Positions 1-7,717 of a DNA stretch of 64,000 nt are shown in pieces (positions within the stretch are counted from its first letter, which is position 1; every line of letters starts with the position of its first letter). Source of the stretch: Bradyrhizobium sp. ORS 278 (GTDB lineage Bacteria; Pseudomonadota; Alphaproteobacteria; Rhizobiales; Xanthobacteraceae). The stretch is taken from positions 2,790,001 through 2,854,000 of the forward strand of contig NC_009445.1 in the NCBI RefSeq assembly GCF_000026145.1. The letters run 5' to 3'. Below the pieces are notes generated by a model. That model was not told the origin of the DNA and did not search any database. It was given only the letters and a program-made list of their open reading frames with translations. The translations under genes were made by a program, and so were the position numbers.

Positions 1-1391
1 CGCGCGACGAGGTGCTGTCGCGGCTCGACGAGCTCGCCATCGAGGGCGCCTATGGCCGCGCCGTGCCGGGCTTTGCGAGCAGCGGCCCGCTGCTCGCGGG
101 CGAACTGTCGGCGGCGGAGCGCGAGCGGCTGCGCGCGGCGATCATCCAGCGCGGCATCGACTATGTCGGCCAGGAGGTGGTGCGGCTGTCGACCACGCCG
201 GTGTGGGAGGACGGCAAGATCGCGCCGCGTCCGTTCGTGCTGCGCGTGTTCGCGGCCGCGACGCCCGATGGCTGGACGGTGATGCCCGGCGGCTTCTGCC
301 GCATCGCCGACAAGCTCGATGCGCGCGCGGTGTCGATGGGTGACGGCGCGAGCGCCGCCGACGTCTGGGTCGTCGGTGACAAGGCGGTGGCGGCGCGCAG
401 CCTGCTGCCGGGCTCCGACAATGTCCGCATCCGCCGCATCGCCGGCGTGCTGCCGAGCCGGGCCGCCGACAATCTGTTCTGGCTCGGCCGCTATCTCGAG
501 CGCGCCGAGGCGACGTTGCGATTGATCCGCGCGCTTGCCGCCCAGCACCGCGATCCCGGCAAGGGCTCGCCGGCGCAGCTCAACACCGCCGAGCGCATCC
601 AGCGGCTGCTGCTCGCCTGGGGCGCCATCGCGCAGACCTCGCGCACCCAAGGGGCGCGCGTCGCCGACGAGGCGCTGCAGGCGGAGGATCAGTTCGGCTC
701 GGCGCTGTCGCTGTTGAAGTCGGCACAGCGCACCGCGATCTCGCTGCGCGAGCGGCTGTCGCCGGATGCCTGGCAGGTCATCACCGAGATGTCGAACAGG
801 CTCGCGCAGGACGTCGACGACGACGAGGCCGCCGTGAGCACGGCCGAGCTGCTGCTCGAGAAGCTCGCGAGTTTCGCCGGTCTTGCCCAGGAGAACATGA
901 ACCGTGCCGCCGGCTGGCGCTTCCTCGACATGGGCCGCCGCGCCGAGCGCGCCATCAACACCGCGCGCTTCGCGCGGCAGTTCGGCTATGACGAGGCGAC
1001 GCCGGAAGATCTCGATGTCCTGCTCACGCTGGTCGATTGCCAGATCACCTATCGCTCGCGCTATCTGATCGGGCCGTCGCTGGCGCCGATCCGCGATCTC
1101 GTCGTGCTCGATACCTACAATCCGCGCTCGGTCGCTTTCCAGATCCAGGCCCTGAGCGAGCATATCGCAGGGCTGCCGGTGCTGAAGGAGAACGGCTTGA
1201 TCGAGCGGCCGCAGCGGCTCGCGGTCTCGCTGGGCGCACGGCTGACGGCGGCGGAGGCCGCGCATCTCGACGGCCGTACGCTGTTCGCGCTGGAGCAGGA
1301 CCTGCTCAATCTGTCGGAAGCGATCGGCCAGCACTACTTCCCGCACGGCCCCAATGCGACGCGGCCGGAAAAGCTCACGGGCCTCGCGTGA
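1..1391 (+). CDS. Circularly permuted ATP-grasp / alpha-E domain protein, 5' truncated
   Basis: The frame is open to the left edge, so only the C-terminal part of a longer protein is visible. About the first 140 visible residues look like the end of a circularly permuted ATP-grasp domain (CP_ATPgrasp type). From about residue 145, where 'NLFWLGRYLERAEATLR' occurs, an all-helical alpha-E (DUF403) domain runs to the end. In rhizobial relatives these two domains are commonly fused in a protein of roughly 800 residues, so about half may be missing. The stop overlaps the GTG start of the transglutaminase-like gene (GTGA), so the two are translationally coupled. ATP-grasp, alpha-E and transglutaminase genes often travel together, and a peptide-ligase role has been suggested for that set. 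The substrate is unknown. Confidence 0.8.
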   Translation, partial: RDEVLSRLDELAIEGAYGRAVPGFASSGPLLAGELSAAERERLRAAIIQRGIDYVGQEVVRLSTTPVWEDGKIAPRPFVLRVFAAATPDGWTVMPGGFCRIADKLDARAVSMGDGASAADVWVVGDKAVAARSLLPGSDNVRIRRIAGVLPSRAADNLFWLGRYLERAEATLRLIRALAAQHRDPGKGSPAQLNTAERIQRLLLAWGAIAQTSRTQGARVADEALQAEDQFGSALSLLKSAQRTAISLRERLSPDAWQVITEMSNRLAQDVDDDEAAVSTAELLLEKLASFAGLAQENMNRAAGWRFLDMGRRAERAINTARFARQFGYDEATPEDLDVLLTLVDCQITYRSRYLIGPSLAPIRDLVVLDTYNPRSVAFQIQALSEHIAGLPVLKENGLIERPQRLAVSLGARLTAAEAAHLDGRTLFALEQDLLNLSEAIGQHYFPHGPNATRPEKLTGLA

Positions 1392-2266
1392 TCTACGACA
1401 TCCGACATGTCACCACCTATGAGTATGAGAGCGCGGTGAGCTTCGCGCGCTGCTCGCTGCGGCTGGAGCCGCTCAGCGGCGACGGTCAGGAGCTGATCTC
1501 GCACAGCGTCGACATCCGGCCGCGCCCCTCGGAGCGCACGGCGCGCCGCGACTTCTTCGGGACGCTGACCGAGAGCATCGTGATCGACACCCAGCACCGC
1601 CATCTGCGGATCGATTCGCGCTCGCGGGTGAAGCTGTCGCGCAAGCCGCCGGAGCGCGATGCGTCGAGCGCGACCTGGGAGCAGGTGCGCGACGCCGCGT
1701 TCGAGGCGACGAGTCTCGGCCCGTCGTCGCCGATCGGCTACGTTTTCGAAAGTGCGCTGGTGCCGGTGCTCAAGCCCGTCACGGACTACGCGGCGGCGAG
1801 CTTTCCGGCCGGCACCGGCATCCTTGCAGGGGGCGCCGACCTGATGCGGCGCATCCGCAAGGAGTTCAGATACGATCCGAAGGCCACGGTGATCTCGACG
1901 CCGCTGCGCGAGGTGTTCGATAATCGCCATGGCGTCTGCCAGGATTTCGCGCATGTCATGATCGCCGGCCTGCGCGGCCTCGGTCTGCCCGCGGCCTATG
2001 TCAGCGGCTATCTGCGCACGATTCCGCCCGAGGGCCAGCCGCGGCTGCAGGGTGCCGACGCGACGCACGCGTGGGTGTCGCTGTGGTGCGGCGAGGCGCT
2101 CGGCTGGATCGGCTTCGATCCCACCAACGATCTCGTCGTCGGCAATGATCATATCATCCTCGGCATGGGCCGCGACTTCTCCGACGTCTCGCCGGTTGAC
2201 GGCATCATCGTCGGCTCGCCCAAGCAAAAGCTCGGCGTCGCCGTCGACGTCGTGATGGTCGAGTAG
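1388..2266 (+). CDS. Transglutaminase-like family protein
   Basis: This 292-residue protein starts at a GTG that overlaps the preceding stop by four bases. An N-terminal beta-rich domain (residues about 1-150, beginning 'VIYDIRHVTTYEYE') is followed by a transglutaminase-like core. The expected catalytic triad is visible: C184 in 'HGVCQDFAH', H227 in 'ATHAWV' and D244 in 'GFDPTND'. This family of bacterial transglutaminase-like proteins usually acts as an amidase or protease, or cooperates with ATP-grasp/alpha-E proteins in peptide modification. No signal peptide is visible, so it is probably cytoplasmic. The family assignment is firm; the reaction is inferred only from the family. Confidence 0.88.
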   Translation: MIYDIRHVTTYEYESAVSFARCSLRLEPLSGDGQELISHSVDIRPRPSERTARRDFFGTLTESIVIDTQHRHLRIDSRSRVKLSRKPPERDASSATWEQVRDAAFEATSLGPSSPIGYVFESALVPVLKPVTDYAAASFPAGTGILAGGADLMRRIRKEFRYDPKATVISTPLREVFDNRHGVCQDFAHVMIAGLRGLGLPAAYVSGYLRTIPPEGQPRLQGADATHAWVSLWCGEALGWIGFDPTNDLVVGNDHIILGMGRDFSDVSPVDGIIVGSPKQKLGVAVDVVMVE

Positions 2267-2378
2267 GGCGGTTCCCGGAGCGGGAACGAGCGGAACATTT
2301 CCACTGCATCTCACTTGACCCGCCCGAGGGGCTTGAACCGGGGGCTGGCTGACCCTTTCGAGCGATGGAGTGATCGAC

Positions 2379-2750
2379 ATGAAGCGCGTTGCAATCATCA
2401 TGGGCCTCGTCGGCGCCTGTGTGGCCGGCTCGGCCTTGGCCCAGCCCAGCGTCAACCTCACCGGCACCTACCGCTGCATCCAGATGTGCCGCGACGGCAT
2501 GATCGGCGCGCCGGCCTTCGTGACGCAGAACGGCGATGCCGTGAACCTGACCACCGAGACCGGCGAGTCGCTGCAGGCCTGGCCGGATTGGAATGCGCCC
2601 AACAGCAGGCTTTGGATCGACGCGCGCGACGAGAGCGCGGTGTATTCGCCCGACGGCATGCGCATCCAGTTCGACGACGGCCGGGTCTGGCAGCGCGACC
2701 TGCCGCCGCCGCTGATCGTCCAACGCGGGCCTGTGGTGTACGGGCGGTAA
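2379..2750 (+). CDS. Small secreted hypothetical protein
   Basis: This 123-residue protein has a clear signal peptide (residues 1-21, ending 'AGSALA'), so it is probably periplasmic. The mature part begins 'QPSVNLTGTYRC' and includes a 'CIQMC' cysteine pair, reminiscent of small lipocalin-like or DUF-type exported proteins of Bradyrhizobium. I do not recognise a function. The ATG at 2379 is chosen over the in-frame GTG nine bases upstream because a GGAG lies eight bases before the ATG. It stands alone, with a repeat-rich gap downstream. Confidence 0.72.
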   Translation: MKRVAIIMGLVGACVAGSALAQPSVNLTGTYRCIQMCRDGMIGAPAFVTQNGDAVNLTTETGESLQAWPDWNAPNSRLWIDARDESAVYSPDGMRIQFDDGRVWQRDLPPPLIVQRGPVVYGR

Positions 2751-2843
2751 GCTCTCGCAATGACGCTCAGCCCGTCGTCCTCGTCTGCACGCATATGCAG
2801 GTGACGTCGTGAAGGTAAGGGGCGAGCAGTTTGCGGCTTAACC

Positions 2844-3003
2844 GGTGTCGTCCCGGCGAAAGCCGGGACCCATAACCACCGCCGTCTGTTGTGCGGCGTG
2901 CTGGCAACTCCGAATGTGCCTTGCACCACGGCCTGTCGGGTATGGGTCCCGGATCGGCGCTGCGCCAACGCTGTCGCGTTGGCGCAGCTTGTCCGGGACG
3001 ACA
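2844..3003. repeat. Palindromic repeat, family B (GTCGTCCCGGC type)
   Basis: The left arm starts 'GGTGTCGTCCCGGCGAAAGC' at 2844 and the right arm starts 'TATGGGTCCCGG' at 2941 and ends 'GTCCGGGACGACA'. They are inverted relative to each other. The right arm contains an inner hairpin, 'GCTGCGCCAACG' facing 'CGTTGGCGCAGC'. A second copy of the family is at 31870-31998. Confidence 0.75.
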
Positions 3004-3078
3004 GCGGTGTTTGTTGTGCGACTCTTGCGGGGTCAGCTGCGAATTCTCTCCCCGATTGCGCTGTGCCGTAAGCCCCCG

Positions 3079-3180
3079 CTGTCATCGTCCACGAAGACGG
3101 GCGATCCAGTATTCGCAAGCAGCTGTGATGAATCGAGATGCCGCGGCGTACTGGATGCCCGCCTGCATGGGCATGACGGG
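3079..3180. repeat. Bipartite palindromic repeat, family A, copy 1
   Basis: This unit of about 100 bp starts 'CTGTCATCGTCC', contains 'GGGCGATCCAGTATTC' and 'GCGGCGTACTGGATGCCC', and ends 'GGGCATGACGGG'. The outer and inner arms are inverted. Related copies lie at 27170-27276 and 40876-40978. All three are intergenic. Confidence 0.78.
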
Positions 3181-3230
3181 AAGATGGGGTCGCGGTCTCG
3201 CGACACATGCCTATCGGTCGCTCGCGAGCG

Positions 3231-4181
3231 TCAGCAGGCGCGCCGCTGCAAACAATGCTCGCGGCCCTCGACATCCGTCCGGAACGACTCGATGAAGCCG
3301 CCCTGGCGCTGGGTCACGTACACCGTCTTGCCGTCGCTGCCGCCGAAGGCGAGGTTGGTCGGCTCCTTGGCCTTCAGCGCGATCTCCCTGACGATGCGGC
3401 CATCGGGCGTGAGCAGGGCGATGCTGCCTTTCAGGATGCGGGCGACCAGCAGGCGACCGCTGATATCGGTGCGCAGACCGTCGATCGTGTTCGGCTCGAA
3501 CCTCGTGATCAGCTTCGCCTGCGTTAGCGCCTCGCCTTCGATCGTGTAGGACCAGATCTCGCCGCTGTTGGATTCGCCGACATAGAGCGTGCGGCCGTCG
3601 GGGCTGAGGTCGATGCCGTTGGTGGTGCCCATCGCCCGCGGCGCGGTCATCGCGACGCCCTGCATTGTCCCGTCGGCGCCCTGCGCGATCCGCCAGATGC
3701 GGCCGCTGCGCGCCTTCCAGGCCGGATCGCTCGCGTAGATCGCGCCGTCGCGCGCCAAGGTGATGTCGTTGGGCTGGCTCATCTCGTCGGCGTGGAACAC
3801 GGCGCGGGGCTCGGTGGTGCCGGGCGCGATCGCGAAGATGGTGTGCTTCTTGTAGTCCGCGATGAACATCGTGCCGGCGGCGTCGATCCGGATCGCATTG
3901 CCGATGCTGCCGTCGGGCAGCTCGGTGAATTTTTCCGAGGCGGTCGCTTCAGGAGCGAGCCGGCCGATGGTGCCGGGCTTGCCGAGATTGACGACGTAGA
4001 GATTGCCGTCGCGATCGACGGCCGGACCCTCGATGCCGAAAGTGTATTCGCCGAAAGGTGTGAGCTGCGTGCTCTCGAACAGCTTTGGTGCGGCGAGGGC
4101 CGGCGTGGCGACGAGCGCGACAAAACACGCGAAGCGTAGGGTGGGCAAAGGCGCGAGCCGGCGCAGCCAACGTCCAGGCAT
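3231..4181 (-). CDS. SMP-30/gluconolactonase-like beta-propeller protein, exported
   Basis: This 316-residue protein carries a signal peptide (residues 1 to about 31, ending 'TPALAA') and then a six-bladed beta-propeller. Blade motifs include 'GPAVDRDGNLYVV', 'QPNDITLARDGAIYASD' and 'GTTNGIDLSPDGRTLYVGES', typical of SMP-30/gluconolactonase and strictosidine-synthase-like lactonases. The ATG at 4181 is supported by an AGGAG a few bases upstream. It is the third gene of a leftward operon behind the PQQ-type dehydrogenase, consistent with hydrolysing a lactone made in the periplasm. The leader residues 'PLPTLRFACF' are encoded inside a palindromic repeat arm at 4135-4150, so the present start and leader were shaped by repeat insertion. 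The substrate is unknown. Confidence 0.82.
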   Translation of the reverse strand: MPGRWLRRLAPLPTLRFACFVALVATPALAAPKLFESTQLTPFGEYTFGIEGPAVDRDGNLYVVNLGKPGTIGRLAPEATASEKFTELPDGSIGNAIRIDAAGTMFIADYKKHTIFAIAPGTTEPRAVFHADEMSQPNDITLARDGAIYASDPAWKARSGRIWRIAQGADGTMQGVAMTAPRAMGTTNGIDLSPDGRTLYVGESNSGEIWSYTIEGEALTQAKLITRFEPNTIDGLRTDISGRLLVARILKGSIALLTPDGRIVREIALKAKEPTNLAFGGSDGKTVYVTQRQGGFIESFRTDVEGREHCLQRRAC

Positions 4182-4274
4182 GGTCTCCTGCGCGCCGTGC
4201 CCAGCATCGCGCGCGCCGGCGACCGCGGTCGGTGGGCACGCGCCGCCTGCCGCGGTCGCTTTGCCCACCCTACG
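4135..4274. repeat. REP-like palindromic element (family E) overlapping a signal-peptide region
   Basis: The arms 'CGTAGGGTGGGCAAAG' at 4135-4150 and 'CTTTGCCCACCCTACG' at 4259-4274 are perfect inverted repeats enclosing a GC-rich centre with 'GGTGGGCAC'. The same core flanks the RAYT gene at 57.8-58.6 kb. The left part lies inside the first codons of the SMP-30-like gene. Confidence 0.8.
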
Positions 4275-4290
4275 ATACACGCGCGTCTCG

Positions 4291-6336
4291 TCAGAGCGGC
4301 GCCAGGAACTGTTGTTGCATGTAATAGCCATTGTCGTCCGTGCAGGCGCCGTTGAGATGAATGTCGGCCGGCCGGAAGAAACGGCTGAAGCCGGGCTTAT
4401 TGACGGCAGACCGCTCCGTCACCACGACGACCTTGCCGAACGGAATCTCGCCGCAGTCGCGGCCGTCGGCAGCGAAGAATTTCCGTTGCGGCGGGCCGCC
4501 CGGCTTGACCCGCATGCGGCTGCCCGGAACCATGCGGGCGACCAGGTCGTCGGCGATGTCAAGCAGCCTGGCATAGCCGGGTTCCGTCTTGATCAGGCTC
4601 GCGCCCGGCGGCATCTGCCGCTCCTCGCCGAGACCGCGCAGGCGCTGCCGCAGCCGGCCGGCGTCGGGATCGCCGGGATAGATCCAGCCGTCCTGCGCCA
4701 GCAGGAAACGCAGCACGGCCCTGTCCTTCTCCGGCTCGGATTGTCCGGCCTTGATGCCGAAATCCGAATGGCAGCCGCTGCAATGCCTCTCGACCAGCTC
4801 CTTGCGCAACATCGTCAGGCGCGCACGGCTCGCGGCATCGTTGGTCACGAACGCAGCCAGCTGATCGATCAGCTGCTCGCTCCTGCCGTCGCATGGCAGC
4901 GGATCGGGCGCGGGCTCGCTGGAGCGGTCGATGCGGATCACGGTCTGGTTCTTGTCCTCGACCAGCCAGAGCGCGCCGTCGTCGGCAACTGTCATGCCGA
5001 CCGGGGCGCCCTGCGGCCGGACGCCGTTGACGCGATGCCAGCCGGTGATGATCTCGTCGAAAGCAGCAGCGGGTGCAGGACCGGCCGCCGTCTGGAAGGC
5101 GCGGGTCGGCTCCGCCGCGCAGCTGACGTGATAGCGCACCGGCGCCGGGCTGACGACGGGGAAGCCGTGCTCGTCGATCTCATAGGCCAGGAGCCGGCTG
5201 CCGGTCGGACGATAGCCGTGCAGGCCGACGAGCAGCTTGCCCTTGAGCTGATCGAGGCGGTCGCTCGTGTAGTAGAGCATGCCGAGCGGTGCGCCATGCG
5301 GCGGCAGCAGCGACCAGGGCTGCTGATAGCGTGCGGTGGCGTTGCAGAAGTCCTTGTAGGGACCGGCCTGCAGCACACGCTTGAACTCGGGGCTCGGCGT
5401 CTTCAGGTCGTAGCAATACGGCCAGCCGTAATGGCGGCCTGGCTCGATGGCATTGATCTCCTCGTTCGGCGCGAACACGTCCTGCAGGTCGCGGGCGTTC
5501 TCCGCTTGCAGGAAGGCCGTGCCGGGATCGGGAAAGCGCGGATGCAGCGCGAGCGCCATCGAGTTGCGCAGACCGCGCGCGAACACCTCATGCGGCGGAT
5601 CAGGTTCGCCGGATTTCAGCGCCGGAAAGACGCCGCCTGCGGGCGGCGTGAACAGCCAGATGGCGGCCAGCGGAGAGGCGCCTTCACCAGCGGTGCAGGG
5701 CTTTGTGATCGCCGTGGGCAAGAGGCAATTATCGCTGTGCGAGCCGATATTGACGAACAGCCGACCCGTGCGGTCGATTGCAAACGCCTTCAGCGGATGC
5801 GCGCTCTCGGCCACGCTCGTGCCGTCCGGCAGCTTAAGCCGGCGTCCCGGCAGGTCGCGGACGACGGTTTCGATCGTCGCCCTCGGATTTGAGGCGAGCG
5901 GATCGAAGCGGAAGATCGCGGTGTCGGTGGAGGCGTAGATTTTTCCATCGCGGCCGGCGGCGAGCCCGAACGGATAGGAGAGCCGCGTGATCGCTTCGCG
6001 CAGGCGCTGTCCCGCGGGCGCCGAGGGATCGAGGATCAGCAGCCGGCCGTCGTCATGGCCCCAGCCGCCCATGTCGGCGATCACGAACAGCGGCTTGCCC
6101 GGAATCTGCACGATGCCGCGTGGAAATCTCAGGCCGTCGTCGCGGCTGGCGGCGAGACCCGCGCAGAGACCGGCCTTCATGTCGATCCTCAGCCGTGGAA
6201 AGGCAAAAGGGGCCTCGCCGCAGCTTGCTGCGGTCAGCGCATAGCCGCTCTTCAAAGTCAGGTCGTCGGCCCGGCCGTCGGATGCGCCGATCAGCAATGA
6301 GGTCACGACGGCAGCAACAAGGCGCCATGGCGTCAT
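4291..6336 (-). CDS. PQQ-type sugar dehydrogenase-like beta-propeller with C-terminal heme c site
   Basis: This 681-residue exported protein has a signal peptide (residues 1 to about 23, 'VVTSLLIGASDGRA'). A long glucose/sorbosone dehydrogenase-like beta-propeller follows, with 'RFPRGIVQIPGKPLFV', 'ARGLRNSMALALHP' and 'EEINAIEPGRHYGWPYCYD', the last typical of soluble PQQ glucose dehydrogenase relatives. A CXXCH heme c motif (CSGCH, residues 519-523) follows with a downstream 'QMPPG' that could supply the distal Met. The architecture suggests a periplasmic quinoprotein-like dehydrogenase passing electrons to its own cytochrome c domain. It starts nine bases after the NhaD-like gene and precedes the SMP-30-like gene, so the three are probably one operon. 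PQQ dependence and substrate are inferred from the fold only. Confidence 0.78.
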   Translation of the reverse strand: MTPWRLVAAVVTSLLIGASDGRADDLTLKSGYALTAASCGEAPFAFPRLRIDMKAGLCAGLAASRDDGLRFPRGIVQIPGKPLFVIADMGGWGHDDGRLLILDPSAPAGQRLREAITRLSYPFGLAAGRDGKIYASTDTAIFRFDPLASNPRATIETVVRDLPGRRLKLPDGTSVAESAHPLKAFAIDRTGRLFVNIGSHSDNCLLPTAITKPCTAGEGASPLAAIWLFTPPAGGVFPALKSGEPDPPHEVFARGLRNSMALALHPRFPDPGTAFLQAENARDLQDVFAPNEEINAIEPGRHYGWPYCYDLKTPSPEFKRVLQAGPYKDFCNATARYQQPWSLLPPHGAPLGMLYYTSDRLDQLKGKLLVGLHGYRPTGSRLLAYEIDEHGFPVVSPAPVRYHVSCAAEPTRAFQTAAGPAPAAAFDEIITGWHRVNGVRPQGAPVGMTVADDGALWLVEDKNQTVIRIDRSSEPAPDPLPCDGRSEQLIDQLAAFVTNDAASRARLTMLRKELVERHCSGCHSDFGIKAGQSEPEKDRAVLRFLLAQDGWIYPGDPDAGRLRQRLRGLGEERQMPPGASLIKTEPGYARLLDIADDLVARMVPGSRMRVKPGGPPQRKFFAADGRDCGEIPFGKVVVVTERSAVNKPGFSRFFRPADIHLNGACTDDNGYYMQQQFLAPL

Positions 6337-6345
6337 CTGACATGC

Positions 6346-7629
6346 TCAATGAGTCAGTTGGTATTGCACGATGTAGGCGAGAGCGCCGGCGAAATAGCCG
6401 AGCAGGGCGATGAAGCTGATACGGCGCACGTACCAGAAAAAGTGGATGTTCTCGAGCCCCATCGCGGCGACGCCTGCGGCCGAGCCGATGATCAGGATCG
6501 AGCCGCCGGTGCCGGCGCAATAGGCCACGAATTCCCAGAGGAAACTATCCGGCGGATATTGGCCAAGGCCGTACATGCCCATCGAGGCCGCGACCAGCGG
6601 CACGTTGTCGATGACGGCGCTGGCGAGGCCGAGCACGATCACGATCAGGTCGAGCCGGCCGACCGTGCGGTCGAGCCATAGCGCCAGCGCCTGCAGGATG
6701 TGGGTGTGCTCCAATGCCGCGACCGCGAGCAGAATGCCGATGAAGAATACGATCGAGGGCATGTCGATTCGGGTCAGCGCATGCACCAGCGTCAGGCGTT
6801 GCTTCTGATCGGAGGCTTTCTCGCGATGAATGATCTCGCCGACCATCCATAGAATGCCAAGGCCAAACAGGATCCCCATGAACGGCGGCAGGCCAGTCGC
6901 GGCCTTGAACGCCGGCACCAGCACCAGCGCGCCGAGGCCGAGCGCGAACATCAGGTTGCGCTCGAACGGCAGGATCGGACTGATCGTGGCGCGGCCGGCG
7001 CTGACCGGCGGCTCCAGCTGCTTGCCGCGCAAGCCGAAGCTGACCACGGTGAGCGGCACCACGAGGTTCAACAGCGAGGCGATGAACACCGATGTCATGA
7101 TTGCGACCGGTGTGATCTGGCCGCCGATCCACAGCATCGCCGTGGTGACGTCGCCGATCGCCGACCAGGCACCGCCGGCATTGGCGGCGATCACGACGAT
7201 CGCGGCGAACACCAGCCGGTCCTCGTCGCGGCCGGACAGCTTCTTCATCAGCGACACCATCACGATGGCCGTCGTGAGGTTGTCGAGCATGGCGCTGAGG
7301 AAGAAGGTGACGAAGCCGACCAGCCAGACCAGCGCGACCTGGCTGCGGGTGCCGATCAGCGAGGTCACGACCTCGAAACCGTTATGCGCGTCGATGACCT
7401 CGACGATGGTCATCGCGCCGATCAGGAAGAAGATGATCTGCGCCGTGGACGCCACGGAGTCGTTGAGCTCGCCTGCGACCTGAGCCGCTGCGCCGCCAGC
7501 GAGCGCATAGATCGTCCACATCAGGCCGGCGCCGACCAGGGCGGTGGCCGCCTTGTTGATCCGGAACGGGTGCTCCAGCGCCACCACGGCATAGGCGAGG
7601 GCGAAGACGGCGACGATGGCCGTGGTCAT
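6346..7629 (-). CDS. NhaD-like sodium:proton antiporter
   Basis: This 427-residue protein is almost entirely membrane-embedded, with about 11-12 hydrophobic segments. The segments 'FLIGAMTIVEVIDAHNGFEVV', 'SAMLDNLTTAIVMVSLMKKL' and 'ANAGGAWSAIGDVTTAMLW' match the NhaD branch of the ion transporter superfamily, where the LDNLTT region is characteristic. It would exchange Na+ or Li+ for protons across the inner membrane. It is first in a leftward operon with the quinoprotein-like dehydrogenase nine bases downstream, an unusual partnership. A short gap of about 90 bp separates it from the photolyase gene upstream, so its promoter may lie there. Confidence 0.85.
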   Translation of the reverse strand: MTTAIVAVFALAYAVVALEHPFRINKAATALVGAGLMWTIYALAGGAAAQVAGELNDSVASTAQIIFFLIGAMTIVEVIDAHNGFEVVTSLIGTRSQVALVWLVGFVTFFLSAMLDNLTTAIVMVSLMKKLSGRDEDRLVFAAIVVIAANAGGAWSAIGDVTTAMLWIGGQITPVAIMTSVFIASLLNLVVPLTVVSFGLRGKQLEPPVSAGRATISPILPFERNLMFALGLGALVLVPAFKAATGLPPFMGILFGLGILWMVGEIIHREKASDQKQRLTLVHALTRIDMPSIVFFIGILLAVAALEHTHILQALALWLDRTVGRLDLIVIVLGLASAVIDNVPLVAASMGMYGLGQYPPDSFLWEFVAYCAGTGGSILIIGSAAGVAAMGLENIHFFWYVRRISFIALLGYFAGALAYIVQYQLTH

Positions 7630-7717
7630 TGCGGGAGGTATCCGGTCATGGATCTCGGCGGGGCAAACGGCTGCCCGAAGGTATGACCGATCGGCGCCCG
7701 GCCATCAAGCGGGCGGG

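Larger units (their letters stand above)
2751..3230. other. Gene-free stretch filled with palindromic repeats
   Basis: This 480-bp gap between a rightward and a leftward gene has no convincing coding frame. Most of it is two palindromic repeat units, listed separately (2844-3003 and 3079-3180). Confidence 0.7.

Noticed and set aside
4003..5892. Long plus-strand open frame opposite the quinoprotein-like gene
   Set aside because: It is the antisense shadow of a high-G+C gene; the minus-strand frame has a signal peptide, family motifs and a CXXCH site.
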